This document shows positions 1 through 9,688 of a stretch of 64,000 nt of DNA, one piece after another. The notes under the pieces are model-generated. The model made no database searches and was not told the origin of the DNA. It was given only the letters and a program-made list of their open reading frames with translations. Within the stretch, counting starts at the first letter, position 1. The number at the start of each line of letters is the position of its first letter. The DNA comes from Hydrogenovibrio sp965140365 (GTDB lineage: Bacteria; Pseudomonadota; Gammaproteobacteria; Thiomicrospirales; Thiomicrospiraceae), in the NCBI GenBank assembly GCA_965140365.1, contig OZ223196.1, one strand, 5' to 3'. The translations under genes and the position numbers were made by a program.

Positions 1-1
1 T

Positions 2-634
2 CCGCCCATCAGCGGCCCGGTCTACGTGGATTTCGTCGGCGGCAAGAAAAACCATCGGCGCCAGTTCGGCGGCGGTAAAGGCCAGCCGTTGGCAAAAGCC
101 GTGGCCATTCAAAATCAACCCCGCATACTGGACGCCACCGCCGGTATGGGCGGCGATGCGTTTGTGTTTGCCAGCCTGGGTTGCCATGTCACCTTGGTGG
201 AACGTTCGCCCATCGTCGCCGCCTTACTGGCCGACGCGTTAGAGCGCGCCCGCCAACCCGACGTGCCGGACGACATTCGCCAAATTGTTGAACGCATGAC
301 CTTGGTGAACGCCGATGCGGCGGCTTATTTGACCACAGAAACACCCGCTGTCGAGGTGGTGTATCTCGACCCGATGTATCCGGAAAAGAAAAAAACCGCC
401 GCTGCCAAAAAAGACATGCAGGCGCTACAAGCGCTAGTCGGGCCGGATATGGACAGTGACGCTCTGTTAGCGGCCGCCTTACACACCGCCGAAAAGCGTG
501 TGGTCGTCAAACGCCCCAAAGGGGCACCACCGTTGAACGGCCCCGAACCCAATGCCAGCGTGCAAAGCCCCAATACCCGCTACGACATTTACAGTATCAA
601 AGCGTTAAATCCACTCAAAGATTCAAGTAAATAA
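2..634 (+). CDS. rsmJ: 16S rRNA m2G1516 methyltransferase RsmJ, 5'-truncated by window edge
   Basis: RsmJ family proteins methylate guanine 1516 of 16S rRNA using S-adenosylmethionine. The reading frame is open to the first base of the window, so the true start lies upstream; the GTG at 26 is internal. Family hallmarks are visible in order: DFVGG..HRRQFGGGKGQ near the start, the SAM-binding loop LDATAGMGGDAF, the acidic strand VERSP, the catalytic-type motif DPMYP followed by a Lys-rich stretch, and the C-terminal KRPKGAPPL..YDIY. About 210 residues are present of a usual ~250, so only the N-terminus is missing. A decayed MITE end begins a few bases after the stop. The assignment rests on motif resemblance and is strong. 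Confidence 0.92.
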   Translation, partial: PPISGPVYVDFVGGKKNHRRQFGGGKGQPLAKAVAIQNQPRILDATAGMGGDAFVFASLGCHVTLVERSPIVAALLADALERARQPDVPDDIRQIVERMTLVNADAAAYLTTETPAVEVVYLDPMYPEKKKTAAAKKDMQALQALVGPDMDSDALLAAALHTAEKRVVVKRPKGAPPLNGPEPNASVQSPNTRYDIYSIKALNPLKDSSK

Positions 635-637
635 AGG

Positions 638-732
638 CACGTTTGCAAGGTCTAGACATTCCTTCACGTTCACGCCTTGATCTGACAAACTTGGCGTTGC
701 CAGAATTCATTGGAGGGTTAATCAAGGTGCCC
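638..732 (+). repeat. Decayed right-end copy of a MITE-like element
   Basis: This stretch matches the right half of the MITE-like element at 55825-56087, roughly 80% by eye from 650 onward. Shared blocks include GTCTAGACATTCC, CTGACAAACTTGGCGTTGCC and the terminal GGTGCCC. The end corresponding to the terminal inverted repeat is degraded (GGGTTAATCAAGGTGCCC against GGGGTTATTCGAGGTGCCC). No left half is visible because rsmJ lies immediately upstream. It looks like an old, truncated copy sitting just after the rsmJ stop codon. Confidence 0.75.
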
Positions 733-821
733 TAAATTTTAAAACCCGTCAGGAAAGAGTTTTGTTGTGTGTTTATTTTGATAAAATGCAGTCAAACTCT
801 TAGGCGAGAAAGGATGCCCCT

Positions 822-2639
822 TTGTTTGATTCGATTGTACGTCATAAGCGACTGCTGCTTTTAGTGTTGGGTCTGGTGGTTTTAGTTCAGGTTAGCAGCT
901 ACTACTGGATCAAACGAATCAATGAACAGATTGAAACCTTTCGCCATCAAAACATCGCTCAAACGCTATCTCAAGACGTATATCACCAGATCAATGAAAA
1001 ACAAGCCGCCTCCACAGCCATCGCTCTGACCTTGGCCAACGACGTCAGCCACCTGCTGGCCGAACACAACGGTATTCAATACCATGCCTTCAGCAACCTG
1101 ATTACGCAGATCACCCAAAAATCCAACTATAAAAATCTTTGGGTACAGGTTTTGAACCCGAAAGGGGGCATCGTTTACCGTAATTGGACAAAAGAAGAGA
1201 CCAATGATACTTCGATGTCCGACTTGCAACGGTTGCAAGCCCCGAGAAAAGACATCGCCACCGATGCGTTCGATTTAACCATTCGCATCATCACACCGAT
1301 TTTCCATCAAAAAAAACGCGTCGGCTTTCTATTCTTGATTTCACACTTCAATTCGATTCAACGTTATTTTGAAGGAAAAAATATTCAAACACTGGCCATT
1401 GTACCGCCCAAGCTTGCGCAAACCATGCAGCACCCTTTTAGCAAACACCATAAAGACGGTTTCTACATCGCCAACCTGAACCCCAACCCCGCTCTGATGA
1501 AACAAATCACCGGTGAAGACTTAAAACGCTGGACGCGTCAAACCGCCCAGCCGACCGTTTGGGAGAATAAACTGGTGGTCGCGATTCCGCTTCGAAACCT
1601 AAAAAAAGCGCCGCAAGGCACGTTACTGGCCTTTTATCCGCTTGAGGCCGCCCTTCAGACAGATGCCACTTCGGAACTCTTAGCTACAAAAAACATCGCC
1701 TTAATCGCCAATATCACCCTGACACTGCTATTACTGTCAGGCCTGGTCACTTTTCTCATTAAAAAACAACGGGATTATTTCCAACGCATCATCAATTCCG
1801 AAGAAGAAATCGTATTGGTTTCCAATGGCGAACGTTTGATCGATGCCAATCAGCAACTTTACAATTACTTCGACGATTTCCACAGCAACAAACGTAGTTG
1901 CATCTGCGACTATTTTGTTGAAGAGGACGGTTTTGTACAAAAGTACATGGGCGACCAACTTTGGCTGAATTATTTACTGGAAAATCCAAATCAAGTTCAT
2001 AAAGTCAAATGTCATCTGAAAGGCGAATCTTACATTTTCAAACTGCAAGCCCATCCATTTTTACCCAACAGCAATTTAGCGGTCGTCATCTTAGTCGACA
2101 TTACCGAGCTGGAAACGCTAAATCAGCGCCTATTAGAACTGTCGCGAGTTGACGAATTAACTCAAATTGGCAACCGGCGCTTCTTTAACGACTACATGAA
2201 CCAACAAATTGCATTGACCAAACGCCATCGACACCCCCTTTCCCTGATTTCGTTCGACATCGACCATTTTAAAAAGGTCAACGACGTGTACGGTCATCCA
2301 ACAGGTGACCTCGCCCTGCGAACCGTCGTGGACACCCTCTCGGAGCAACTGCGTGAATCAGATGCCTTTTTCCGGGTCGGGGGCGAAGAGTTCATGATTG
2401 TTTTAGTACACCATCCAATCCGACAAGCCTACGACATTGCCGAACGTCTACGTAAGAGTGTCGAACGCATTCAGGAAACATCATTACCTCATCTCACGAT
2501 CAGCCTAGGAGTGGCCGAACTCATCCCCGGCGAAACGTTACAACAATTGCTTCACCGGATTGATGAAGCCTTGTATCGAGCTAAATCCAATGGACGAAAC
2601 TGCGTATCTTCAGCCCATTCGTCCCAGGAAGCGGACTAA
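822..2639 (+). CDS. Membrane-bound diguanylate cyclase with periplasmic sensor region
   Basis: Predicted to make c-di-GMP from two GTP in response to a periplasmic signal. An N-terminal membrane segment (about residues 10-27) and a second (about 290-312) flank a ~260-residue periplasmic region of unrecognised fold. A PAS-like stretch (about 325-430) precedes a C-terminal GGDEF domain with the active-site motif GGEEF at residues 520-524 and the FDIDHFKKVND metal/substrate signature. No EAL domain follows. The start is taken as TTG because AGGA at 811-814 sits 7 bases before it and no ATG is available in frame. A TAAAAT box at 782-787 may be the -10 element. The next gene, 84 bp downstream on the same strand, is also a c-di-GMP protein. 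The ligand is unknown. Confidence 0.9.
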   Translation: MFDSIVRHKRLLLLVLGLVVLVQVSSYYWIKRINEQIETFRHQNIAQTLSQDVYHQINEKQAASTAIALTLANDVSHLLAEHNGIQYHAFSNLITQITQKSNYKNLWVQVLNPKGGIVYRNWTKEETNDTSMSDLQRLQAPRKDIATDAFDLTIRIITPIFHQKKRVGFLFLISHFNSIQRYFEGKNIQTLAIVPPKLAQTMQHPFSKHHKDGFYIANLNPNPALMKQITGEDLKRWTRQTAQPTVWENKLVVAIPLRNLKKAPQGTLLAFYPLEAALQTDATSELLATKNIALIANITLTLLLLSGLVTFLIKKQRDYFQRIINSEEEIVLVSNGERLIDANQQLYNYFDDFHSNKRSCICDYFVEEDGFVQKYMGDQLWLNYLLENPNQVHKVKCHLKGESYIFKLQAHPFLPNSNLAVVILVDITELETLNQRLLELSRVDELTQIGNRRFFNDYMNQQIALTKRHRHPLSLISFDIDHFKKVNDVYGHPTGDLALRTVVDTLSEQLRESDAFFRVGGEEFMIVLVHHPIRQAYDIAERLRKSVERIQETSLPHLTISLGVAELIPGETLQQLLHRIDEALYRAKSNGRNCVSSAHSSQEAD

Positions 2640-2723
2640 TTAAATCCTAGAAAGCCTTATCATCTGTGATAAAATTTTTTGCAAATCAACCACTAATTCC
2701 CTTTCAATACGAAAACCAAACTC

Positions 2724-5700
2724 ATGCCGATCTCACTGCTCGTCGCACTGTCAACTAAAATCCGATTAGGTTCTGTTCGCGACCGAGCTCGCATTGTTTT
2801 CCAAGTGTTGATGTTCACGGTACTGAGCCTGACCTACTTTTCCAGTCATGCCCAAAAAACCCTCACACTCGGAATTTACGCCTACTTGACGCCGGAAAAA
2901 GTCTATCAGCAATATCAGCCGCTCGCCGATTATCTAAACGACCACCTGGACGGTACCAAAATACAATTGTCGGTTTTGAACCACCGCAATTTACGGCAGG
3001 CCCTAAAGCAAGGTAAGCTTGACCTTTTACTCATCAACCCGAGCATCTATGAAATCGTTCGCAACCAGCACCACCTGAGCGGGGCCATTGCCACCCTGCA
3101 AACCAACTATAATCATCAACCAACCGCGCAGTTGGGCGGGGTCATCTTTACCTTGTCGAACAGAGATGACCTTCAAAACATCACCGACTTATCGAAAAGG
3201 ACCATTGCCATTCCTTCTTTCAACAATGACGGCGCTTACCGAATCCCAATCTACGAAGCCCTGCAACACGGGATTTCCGCTCGGAAAATGAAGTTCTTGC
3301 GTGTCGGGCAAAACGACAAGGTCGTGGAAACGCTCATAAACGGCGACGCAGATGCCGGTTTTGTCCGTACCGGCATTTTGGAAAGCATGATTGAGAGTGG
3401 GAAAATTACCCCAGATCAAATCAAAATTCTTAACGCAAAACAATTCGACCATTTCCCGTTCATGGTTTCGACCGCTTTGTACCCGGAGTGGCCGTTTGTC
3501 GCACTGGCCCATGTGAATGACGCCATGATTCGCAAACTTTCCGTGGCCCTGTTCTCTTTGACCCCCGACTCACCAACCTCTCAGGCCGTCAAAATCGCAG
3601 GTTTTGTCCCGTCGTCAGATTATCTGCCAGTGGAAAAATTGTTACGCGAATTAGCCTTGGAGCCCTATAACGCACCCCCTGAACTCACCTGGGAAATGGT
3701 ATGGAAAAACTACGCCTTTGAAATCCTGGCGGCGTTCATCCTGTTTTTAGCGTTAATTGCGGCGTTTTTGCGCATCAGCCTACTCAGCCGCCGAGTCACG
3801 GCAGGCGCGGCTCGGATTCAAGCACAATCCAATAAACTCAACAACGTTTTACAGGCAACCCATTCAGTCGCGTGGGAATGGGACCTTCGCACCGATCAGG
3901 TTCATTTCAATACCGACATTTGGTCAAAAACCATGGGTTATGACGTCGACACCTATAAAGAATTCACGTTCGAAAATCGTCAGAAACTCACCCACCCCGA
4001 CGACCAAAAAGCGTTGCAAGAAGCCCTGCACGCGCACTTTAGCGGCGAAACCGAGTTCTACCAAGTGGAAACCCGCATGCGTCACCGGGATGGCCATTGG
4101 CTTTGGATACTGTCACAAGGCAAAGTCATCAAATGGGATAACCGCCAAACGCCGTTAATTGTTTCTGGAACCCACACCGATATCACTCAAATCAAGCAGC
4201 AGGAAGCCTTACTGGATTTCAAATCGCAACGCGACCAAGTTTTACTCAAACTGCCCGCCCATGTCGACAACCTGTCTAAAAACGCACTGATTCGATACGC
4301 ACTGAATTTGACGGAAAAACTGACCGGCAGCCAACTCAGCTTCGCTCGCATCATGGATGAATTTTCGCCGGACCAGCCCCTGTCTTTCTGGTCGTCGAAC
4401 GCCCAACAACGCTTTTCAGCCGAACAACTGAACCGGATCAATCTAACCGAGCAGTCGTTTTGCCAAACCGTCCTGCAAAATCGAAAACCCATGATCATCA
4501 ACCAAACCGACCTCGAACCCAACCCCGAAACGGATGGGTTTTCCCCCAACAAACTGCTGATTATTCCGGTCGTGGACAATCGGGAAATCGTCATGATTCT
4601 CGGACTGGCAGACAAACCGGCGCCCTACTCCGAAATGGACCTGGAAGCGGTGGAGCTGATTGCCTACGAACTCTGGCGCATGATCCAACGCAAACGCGAC
4701 CAACAACAAATCGAATCCCAGCAGGAACAATACGAGCGCTTAGTCGACGAAATCGGCCGGGATTACTGCGTTTTCAGCCTGGAACCGGGCACGGAAACCT
4801 TTACCTATTTAAGCGACAGCGCCCTAGACATTTTTGGCCAACCCAAAACCAGCCTTCTCAAAGCCCAGATCGAAACAAGCATTGACTGGTTAAACGAGGC
4901 TCAAGCATCTTTGAAAAAAGCGCTTCACAAACTACTCGACCGACAAGAAAACGAAAACACCCTCACGTTAAACTTTAAAACGCCACAAGGTGACGAACGC
5001 ACCATTAAAGTGATGCAGCACAGCGTGCTGGACGAACACAACCGCTTGATTTCGATTGACGGCTTAATCGAAAACATCACCGATAAAATTCAAACCGAAC
5101 ACGACCTGATTCAGGCCGCCAACGTCTTCCGTCACTCACAGGAAGCCATTCTGATTACGGATCGAAAAGGTTACATTCTCAATATCAACGATGCTTTCAC
5201 CCGCATCACCGGTTACAGCAAGGAAGAAGTCCTTGGCCAAACCCCGCGGGTTCTCAGCTCAGGAAAACACGATAAAACCTTTTACGCCGAACTCTGGCAA
5301 GAGCTGTTCGACAAAGGCACCTGGTCCGGGGAAATTTGGAACCGCCGCAAAAACGGCGAACTCTATCCGGAAAAAATGACCGTCAGTTCCATCCTCGACG
5401 AAAACGGTTCACCGAAAGAATTCATCGCGCTGTTTTCCGACATCACCACCCAGAAAAAACAGCAATCCCAACTCGAATTCATCGCCCATTTCGATGCCTT
5501 AACCGGACTGCCGAATCGGACGCTTCTGGCGGATCGATTGAACCAAGCCATCACCTACTCCAAACACCATCAATTGAATCTGGCGGTGCTGTTTATCGAC
5601 CTGGACGGCTTTAAAGCCATCAACGATTTATACGGCCATCAAGCCGGTGACGAAATGCTCATCACCATTGCAAAACGTTTTAAACATTGTCTGCAGGACG

Positions 5701-7145
5701 AAGACACCATCGCACGAATCGGCGGAGACGAATTTGTCGCCGTAATTCTGGATATTGAAGACACCGCCGAAACCGACAACCTGTTAAAGTGCCTGCTTGA
5801 CAATGCCGATAAACCCATGATTTACGAAGAAAACCAACTCAAAGTGTCGGCCAGTATCGGTGTCAGTTTTTACAACCAGCAAAACGAACTCGATGCCGAC
5901 CAAATCATTCGTCAGGCCGACCAGGCCATGTACCAAGCCAAAATGAAAGGGAAAAACCAAGTCTATGTCTTTGACGAAAAAACCCTCGGCAGCATGGAGC
6001 AAACCCAGGAATTAATCGCCTTGGAACATGGAATCGAAAACGACGAGTTGCGCCTCTATTACCAACCCAAAATCCATTTACGGGAAGGTCATATTTTAGG
6101 GTTTGAGTCACTGATACGCTGGCAACACCCACAAAAAGGCCTACTGTCGCCAGCGGCCTTTTTACCGTTATTGCGCGACCATCCTCTTAGCATTGATGTC
6201 GGCTTCTGGGTCATCGAGGCGGCGATGAAACAAATGACACATTGGAAAACACTTGGGTTGGACATCAACCTCAGTGTTAACCTTGAAGGGGAACTGTTGC
6301 AGGAACCGGATTTTATTCCTCGTCTCGGTAGAGTCTTACGAGCCTACCCGGACATTCCAGCCAAAAACCTGACATTGGAAATCCTCGAAACCTCGGCTCT
6401 GGAAGACATTTTCAGCGTATCCAAAACCATGACGGAATGCGGCCACGCGCTGGGCGTCAACTTTTCCATCGACGACTTCGGTACCGGCTACGCGTCCCTG
6501 ACCTACCTCAAACACCTGCCGGTCACCGAACTGAAAGTGGACCAAAGTTTCGTCAAAGACCTGCACTCCGAGCCACAAAGCCTTTCTATCATGGAAAGCA
6601 TCATCGGCATGGGCGACGCTTTCAATCTCGACGTCATTGCGGAAGGGGTGGAAACCGACGAACAGGCCACGCTTCTGCTCAAGCTCGGGTGCGATATGGC
6701 GCAAGGCTATCATATCAGCCGCCCCATGCCGCCCGCCGAAGTCCCGGACTGGATAGCGCAATGGCAACCGGAACCGCACTGGCACCAAACCCAAAAACTC
6801 GACAAACAGGATTTATCCCTGATTGCCGCCGCCACGGAACACCGTTCCTGGATCAACACCTTGCATAAATACGTGCATGATCAAGTCGACTCCCCCCCGC
6901 CGTTGGATTTAACGCGCTGTAGGTTCGGTCAATGGCTCACCACCAAAGGATCGGAAATCATTCAAGATGAAGCGGAGTTGGAAGCGATTCATTTGCTGCA
7001 CAGTCAAGTCCATCACCTGGGCGAATTAATTATCGAACTGAAACGCCACCATAAGCCGGAAGATGCCATTGCCGAGTTGCACCATCTCAATCGCATGAAA
7101 AACGCCTTATTGGATCGCATCGACGTCCTGGCAGGCCAATTATAA
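2724..7145 (+). CDS. PhnD-type binding protein fused to PAS-GAF-PAS-PAS-GGDEF-EAL with C-terminal CZB-like domain
   Basis: A 1473-residue inner-membrane sensor that probably controls c-di-GMP. After a signal/anchor (about residues 28-43) comes a phosphate/phosphonate-type periplasmic binding domain (about 48-310, starting LTLGIYAYLTPEKVY). A membrane segment follows (about 333-353), then PAS (about 372-490), GAF-like (about 500-650) and two further PAS-type modules. The GGDEF domain has intact GGDEF at 1000-1004. The EAL domain has ESLIR at 1128, LEILET, DDFGTGYAS at 1250, LKVDQSF and AEGVET, so both activities look possible. The last ~110 residues (EHRSWINTLH..CRFGQW with Cys near 1399, then H..LHSQVHHLG) resemble the zinc-binding CZB domain of chemoreceptors and DgcZ. 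That makes zinc control plausible. No good ribosome-binding site precedes the ATG; a start slightly further in is possible. Confidence 0.88.
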   Translation: MPISLLVALSTKIRLGSVRDRARIVFQVLMFTVLSLTYFSSHAQKTLTLGIYAYLTPEKVYQQYQPLADYLNDHLDGTKIQLSVLNHRNLRQALKQGKLDLLLINPSIYEIVRNQHHLSGAIATLQTNYNHQPTAQLGGVIFTLSNRDDLQNITDLSKRTIAIPSFNNDGAYRIPIYEALQHGISARKMKFLRVGQNDKVVETLINGDADAGFVRTGILESMIESGKITPDQIKILNAKQFDHFPFMVSTALYPEWPFVALAHVNDAMIRKLSVALFSLTPDSPTSQAVKIAGFVPSSDYLPVEKLLRELALEPYNAPPELTWEMVWKNYAFEILAAFILFLALIAAFLRISLLSRRVTAGAARIQAQSNKLNNVLQATHSVAWEWDLRTDQVHFNTDIWSKTMGYDVDTYKEFTFENRQKLTHPDDQKALQEALHAHFSGETEFYQVETRMRHRDGHWLWILSQGKVIKWDNRQTPLIVSGTHTDITQIKQQEALLDFKSQRDQVLLKLPAHVDNLSKNALIRYALNLTEKLTGSQLSFARIMDEFSPDQPLSFWSSNAQQRFSAEQLNRINLTEQSFCQTVLQNRKPMIINQTDLEPNPETDGFSPNKLLIIPVVDNREIVMILGLADKPAPYSEMDLEAVELIAYELWRMIQRKRDQQQIESQQEQYERLVDEIGRDYCVFSLEPGTETFTYLSDSALDIFGQPKTSLLKAQIETSIDWLNEAQASLKKALHKLLDRQENENTLTLNFKTPQGDERTIKVMQHSVLDEHNRLISIDGLIENITDKIQTEHDLIQAANVFRHSQEAILITDRKGYILNINDAFTRITGYSKEEVLGQTPRVLSSGKHDKTFYAELWQELFDKGTWSGEIWNRRKNGELYPEKMTVSSILDENGSPKEFIALFSDITTQKKQQSQLEFIAHFDALTGLPNRTLLADRLNQAITYSKHHQLNLAVLFIDLDGFKAINDLYGHQAGDEMLITIAKRFKHCLQDEDTIARIGGDEFVAVILDIEDTAETDNLLKCLLDNADKPMIYEENQLKVSASIGVSFYNQQNELDADQIIRQADQAMYQAKMKGKNQVYVFDEKTLGSMEQTQELIALEHGIENDELRLYYQPKIHLREGHILGFESLIRWQHPQKGLLSPAAFLPLLRDHPLSIDVGFWVIEAAMKQMTHWKTLGLDINLSVNLEGELLQEPDFIPRLGRVLRAYPDIPAKNLTLEILETSALEDIFSVSKTMTECGHALGVNFSIDDFGTGYASLTYLKHLPVTELKVDQSFVKDLHSEPQSLSIMESIIGMGDAFNLDVIAEGVETDEQATLLLKLGCDMAQGYHISRPMPPAEVPDWIAQWQPEPHWHQTQKLDKQDLSLIAAATEHRSWINTLHKYVHDQVDSPPPLDLTRCRFGQWLTTKGSEIIQDEAELEAIHLLHSQVHHLGELIIELKRHHKPEDAIAELHHLNRMKNALLDRIDVLAGQL

Positions 7146-7151
7146 AAACGC

Positions 7152-7161
7152 CCAGGCCTGG
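7152..7161. repeat. CCAGGCCTGG palindrome, intergenic copy
   Basis: Exact 10-bp palindrome 6 bp after the stop of the large GGDEF-EAL gene, in the gap between that gene and the converging yaiI. The flanks (AAAACGC on the left, CTGAAATC on the right) extend the hairpin little, so this copy is not an obvious strong terminator. Confidence 0.9.
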
Positions 7162-7191
7162 CTGAAATCAGGATTTATTCTTGCACCAACC

Positions 7192-7665
7192 TTAATCTTC
7201 AGAAGAATCCGTTCGCTTACGATGGGCCGCCAGCAAACGGTCGAGGTGGTTGGCAAATGCTTGGCGGTCTTTCTGGTTTAACGGCGGCGGGCCACCACCG
7301 ACCTCCACACCGCTGGAACGCATGGACTCCATAAAATTCCGCATGGCCAATTTCTGTTGAATGGTGCTGTCTTGGTACAGCTCCCCGCGCGGGTTCAACG
7401 CCAGAGCGCCTTTCGCCATCACTTCCGCCGCCAACGGGATGTCTGCCGTCACCACCAAATCGCCGGGCGATACCCGTTGCACGATTTCATTATCGGCCAC
7501 ATCAAACCCTTTCGGCACCTGCAAAAAATGCAACCACGGTGATTTCGGTAGCCGCATCATATGGTTGGCCACGAGCGTGGTCGAACACTCTGCCCGCACG
7601 GCCGCCTTAAACAAAATTTCCTTAATCACCACCGGACAAGCATCCGCGTCCACCCAAATCTGCAT
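7192..7665 (-). CDS. yaiI: YaiI/YqxD family protein (UPF0178, PIN-like)
   Basis: Small conserved protein of the UPF0178 (DUF188) family, thought to adopt a PIN/NYN-like nuclease fold; its physiological role is not established. The family signature is clear: MQIWVDADACPV at the N-terminus, ..VVTADIPLAAEV.. in the middle, and a GGGPPPL..DR..F...LDRLL tail. I start it at the ATG at 7665 because AGGTGG lies 6-7 bases upstream; an in-frame GTG three codons earlier (7674) is the alternative. It ends facing the preceding c-di-GMP gene and starts just after the recQ stop on the same strand (27 bp), so it may be cotranscribed with recQ. Confidence 0.9.
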   Translation of the reverse strand: MQIWVDADACPVVIKEILFKAAVRAECSTTLVANHMMRLPKSPWLHFLQVPKGFDVADNEIVQRVSPGDLVVTADIPLAAEVMAKGALALNPRGELYQDSTIQQKLAMRNFMESMRSSGVEVGGGPPPLNQKDRQAFANHLDRLLAAHRKRTDSSED

Positions 7666-7691
7666 TTTTCCCACCTAACCGCCCAAAGCCG

Positions 7692-9527
7692 TCATTCAAA
7701 TTGCCGTAACTGATTTAAAAATTCAAACCCATAACGGGCCAGCTTGCTGTCGCCAACACCGCTGATCGCCAACAGTTCCGCATCGGTTTTCGGCAAACGT
7801 TGCGCCATTTCAATCAAGGCGGCATCCCCAAAAACTTGATAGGCGGGGCGTTCTTCACTGTCGGCAATGTCTTTACGCAAACGCCGCAGCGTTTCGAAAC
7901 GTTCCAATTCGATGCGGGATAAATCCGCTTTTTGCTGTTTTCCACCAGGCCTGGTGGATTTTCCGATTTGAACGCGCGGCTTGGCCAGCTGCAAAGTCAC
8001 TTGGCTTTTCAGAACCTCACCGGCTTTTTCGGTCAGTCGCAATACGGAATAATGTTGGATATCCTGAATAAGGTACCCCAAGTGAATCAATTGCCGCAGA
8101 ATATTGTCCCATTCCGCCGCCGAATATTCGCGGCCAATGCCATAGGTGCTCAATTGCTGATGATTTAACTGACGAATCCGTTCGTTATCCAACCCACGCA
8201 GCACATCCACGACATGGCGCAAGCCATACCCCTGCCCGACTCGATACACGCAGGAAAGCACTTTTTGTGCTGCGACAGTGGCATCGAAAAACGCCGGCGG
8301 ATTCAAACAGATATCGCAATTACCGCAATCTTGATCCGTGCCTTCGCCGAAATAGTTCAGAAGCACTCGGCGGCGACAGGTCTGAGACTCGGCAAAATCC
8401 ACCATGCTGTTAAGCTTAAACCCTTCCACGCGCCGTTGATGCTCATCCGGCTGATTTTCCACAAAATGGCGTGCCGTCACCACATCCTGTGCGCCATACA
8501 GCAGCAAGGCCTCGGACTCCAGGCCGTCCCGCCCGGCGCGGCCGGTTTCCTGATAATACCCTTCAATGTTTTTTGGCAAATCGTAATGCACCACAAAACG
8601 TACATTCGGCTTATCAATGCCCATACCAAACGCCACCGTCGCCACAACGATATCGACTTCGTCCCGCATAAAACGCTGATGCACCCTGTGACGAATTTCG
8701 CCCGGCAAGCCCGCATGGTACGCTTGAGCAGCAAAACCATTTTCCTGTAACTGCAAAGCCACTTCTTCTACCCGTTTGCGACTGAGGCAATACACAATAC
8801 CGCTTTCCTGCCCGGTGCCGCGTGCCTCTAAAAAATGCAGCAACTGCTTCATCGGTTGGCGTTTGGCCAGCACGGTGTAACGGATATTCGGTCGGTCAAA
8901 ACTACTGACATGCACTTTAGGTTCTTGCAGTTGCAGACGTTGCAATATGTCCTGACGCGTGGCGTCATCGGCGGTGGCCGTCAACGCAATAAACGGCACT
9001 TGCGGGAAATAGGTGCGAAGCTGGCCGATTTGTCGATATTCCGGCCGAAAATCGTGCCCCCACTGCGAAACACAGTGTGCTTCGTCGATGGCGAATAAGG
9101 CCATTGGCAATTGCTGCAACTGTTGCAAAAAAGACGTGTTAAAAAGGCGTTCCGGCGAGACATACAGCAAATCCAACTGCCCGGTGTGCAACTGCATCAG
9201 CACTTGATCGGCAGTCTGGACATCCAGCGTGGAATTGTAATAGGCGGCCTTGACGCCATTCGCTTTCAAGGCCTCAACCTGATCCTGCATCAGCGCTATC
9301 AACGGCGACACCACTATGGCCGTTCCCGCCCGAATCATGGCGGGAATCTGGTAGCACAAAGACTTGCCGCCGCCAGTGGGCATCAGCACAAAGCAATCCT
9401 GTCCGGCCAGCACATCATCAATGATACTGGCCTGGTGTGAACGAAACGCTTCGTACCCAAAAACGCTTTGCAGCACGTTTAATGGCGTTTTAACCGAACC
9501 GGAGGCCGCCGTTTGCGGTGCTGTCAT
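7692..9527 (-). CDS. recQ: ATP-dependent DNA helicase RecQ
   Basis: 3'-5' DNA helicase acting in recombination and restart of stalled forks. At 611 residues it has full RecQ length. The helicase core shows motif I TGGGKSLCYQ, DEAH box (IDEAHCVSQWGHDFRPEY), SALTATAD-type motif III and motif VI QETGRAGRDG. The RecQ-C-terminal zinc-binding cysteines follow (C..RR..LNYFGE...CGNCDIC), then a winged helix and an HRDC domain in the last ~75 residues (IEMAQRLP..AISGVG..KL..YG). The frame contains one exact CCAGGCCTGG copy at 7945-7954, embedded in a 16-bp palindrome and read as codons for Thr-Arg-Pro-Gly. That copy falls in the linker before HRDC, where sequence constraint is low. Confidence 0.97.
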   Translation of the reverse strand: MTAPQTAASGSVKTPLNVLQSVFGYEAFRSHQASIIDDVLAGQDCFVLMPTGGGKSLCYQIPAMIRAGTAIVVSPLIALMQDQVEALKANGVKAAYYNSTLDVQTADQVLMQLHTGQLDLLYVSPERLFNTSFLQQLQQLPMALFAIDEAHCVSQWGHDFRPEYRQIGQLRTYFPQVPFIALTATADDATRQDILQRLQLQEPKVHVSSFDRPNIRYTVLAKRQPMKQLLHFLEARGTGQESGIVYCLSRKRVEEVALQLQENGFAAQAYHAGLPGEIRHRVHQRFMRDEVDIVVATVAFGMGIDKPNVRFVVHYDLPKNIEGYYQETGRAGRDGLESEALLLYGAQDVVTARHFVENQPDEHQRRVEGFKLNSMVDFAESQTCRRRVLLNYFGEGTDQDCGNCDICLNPPAFFDATVAAQKVLSCVYRVGQGYGLRHVVDVLRGLDNERIRQLNHQQLSTYGIGREYSAAEWDNILRQLIHLGYLIQDIQHYSVLRLTEKAGEVLKSQVTLQLAKPRVQIGKSTRPGGKQQKADLSRIELERFETLRRLRKDIADSEERPAYQVFGDAALIEMAQRLPKTDAELLAISGVGDSKLARYGFEFLNQLRQFE

Positions 9528-9688
9528 AATGGGGAGTCACATAATACGAAAAGATTCATGCCGCGTATTTTACAGAAATCCACTCACGGAAAAGCAAGAG
9601 TTAAAAAGAGTTTTGGGGTTGCTCAATTTCCAGTTGAATGTTTATGGGTCATGTCACTCAAAAACCGTCATGCATAAGCCCATAACCA

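Noticed and set aside
1737..1746. TCAGGCCTGG as a copy of the repeated palindrome
   Set aside because: It has a mismatch in the first base and is read as ordinary membrane-helix codons. It is listed only as a near-copy and not counted.
7361..7678. 105-codon plus-strand frame opposite yaiI
   Set aside because: It is a shadow of a well-conserved gene, with no ribosome-binding site.
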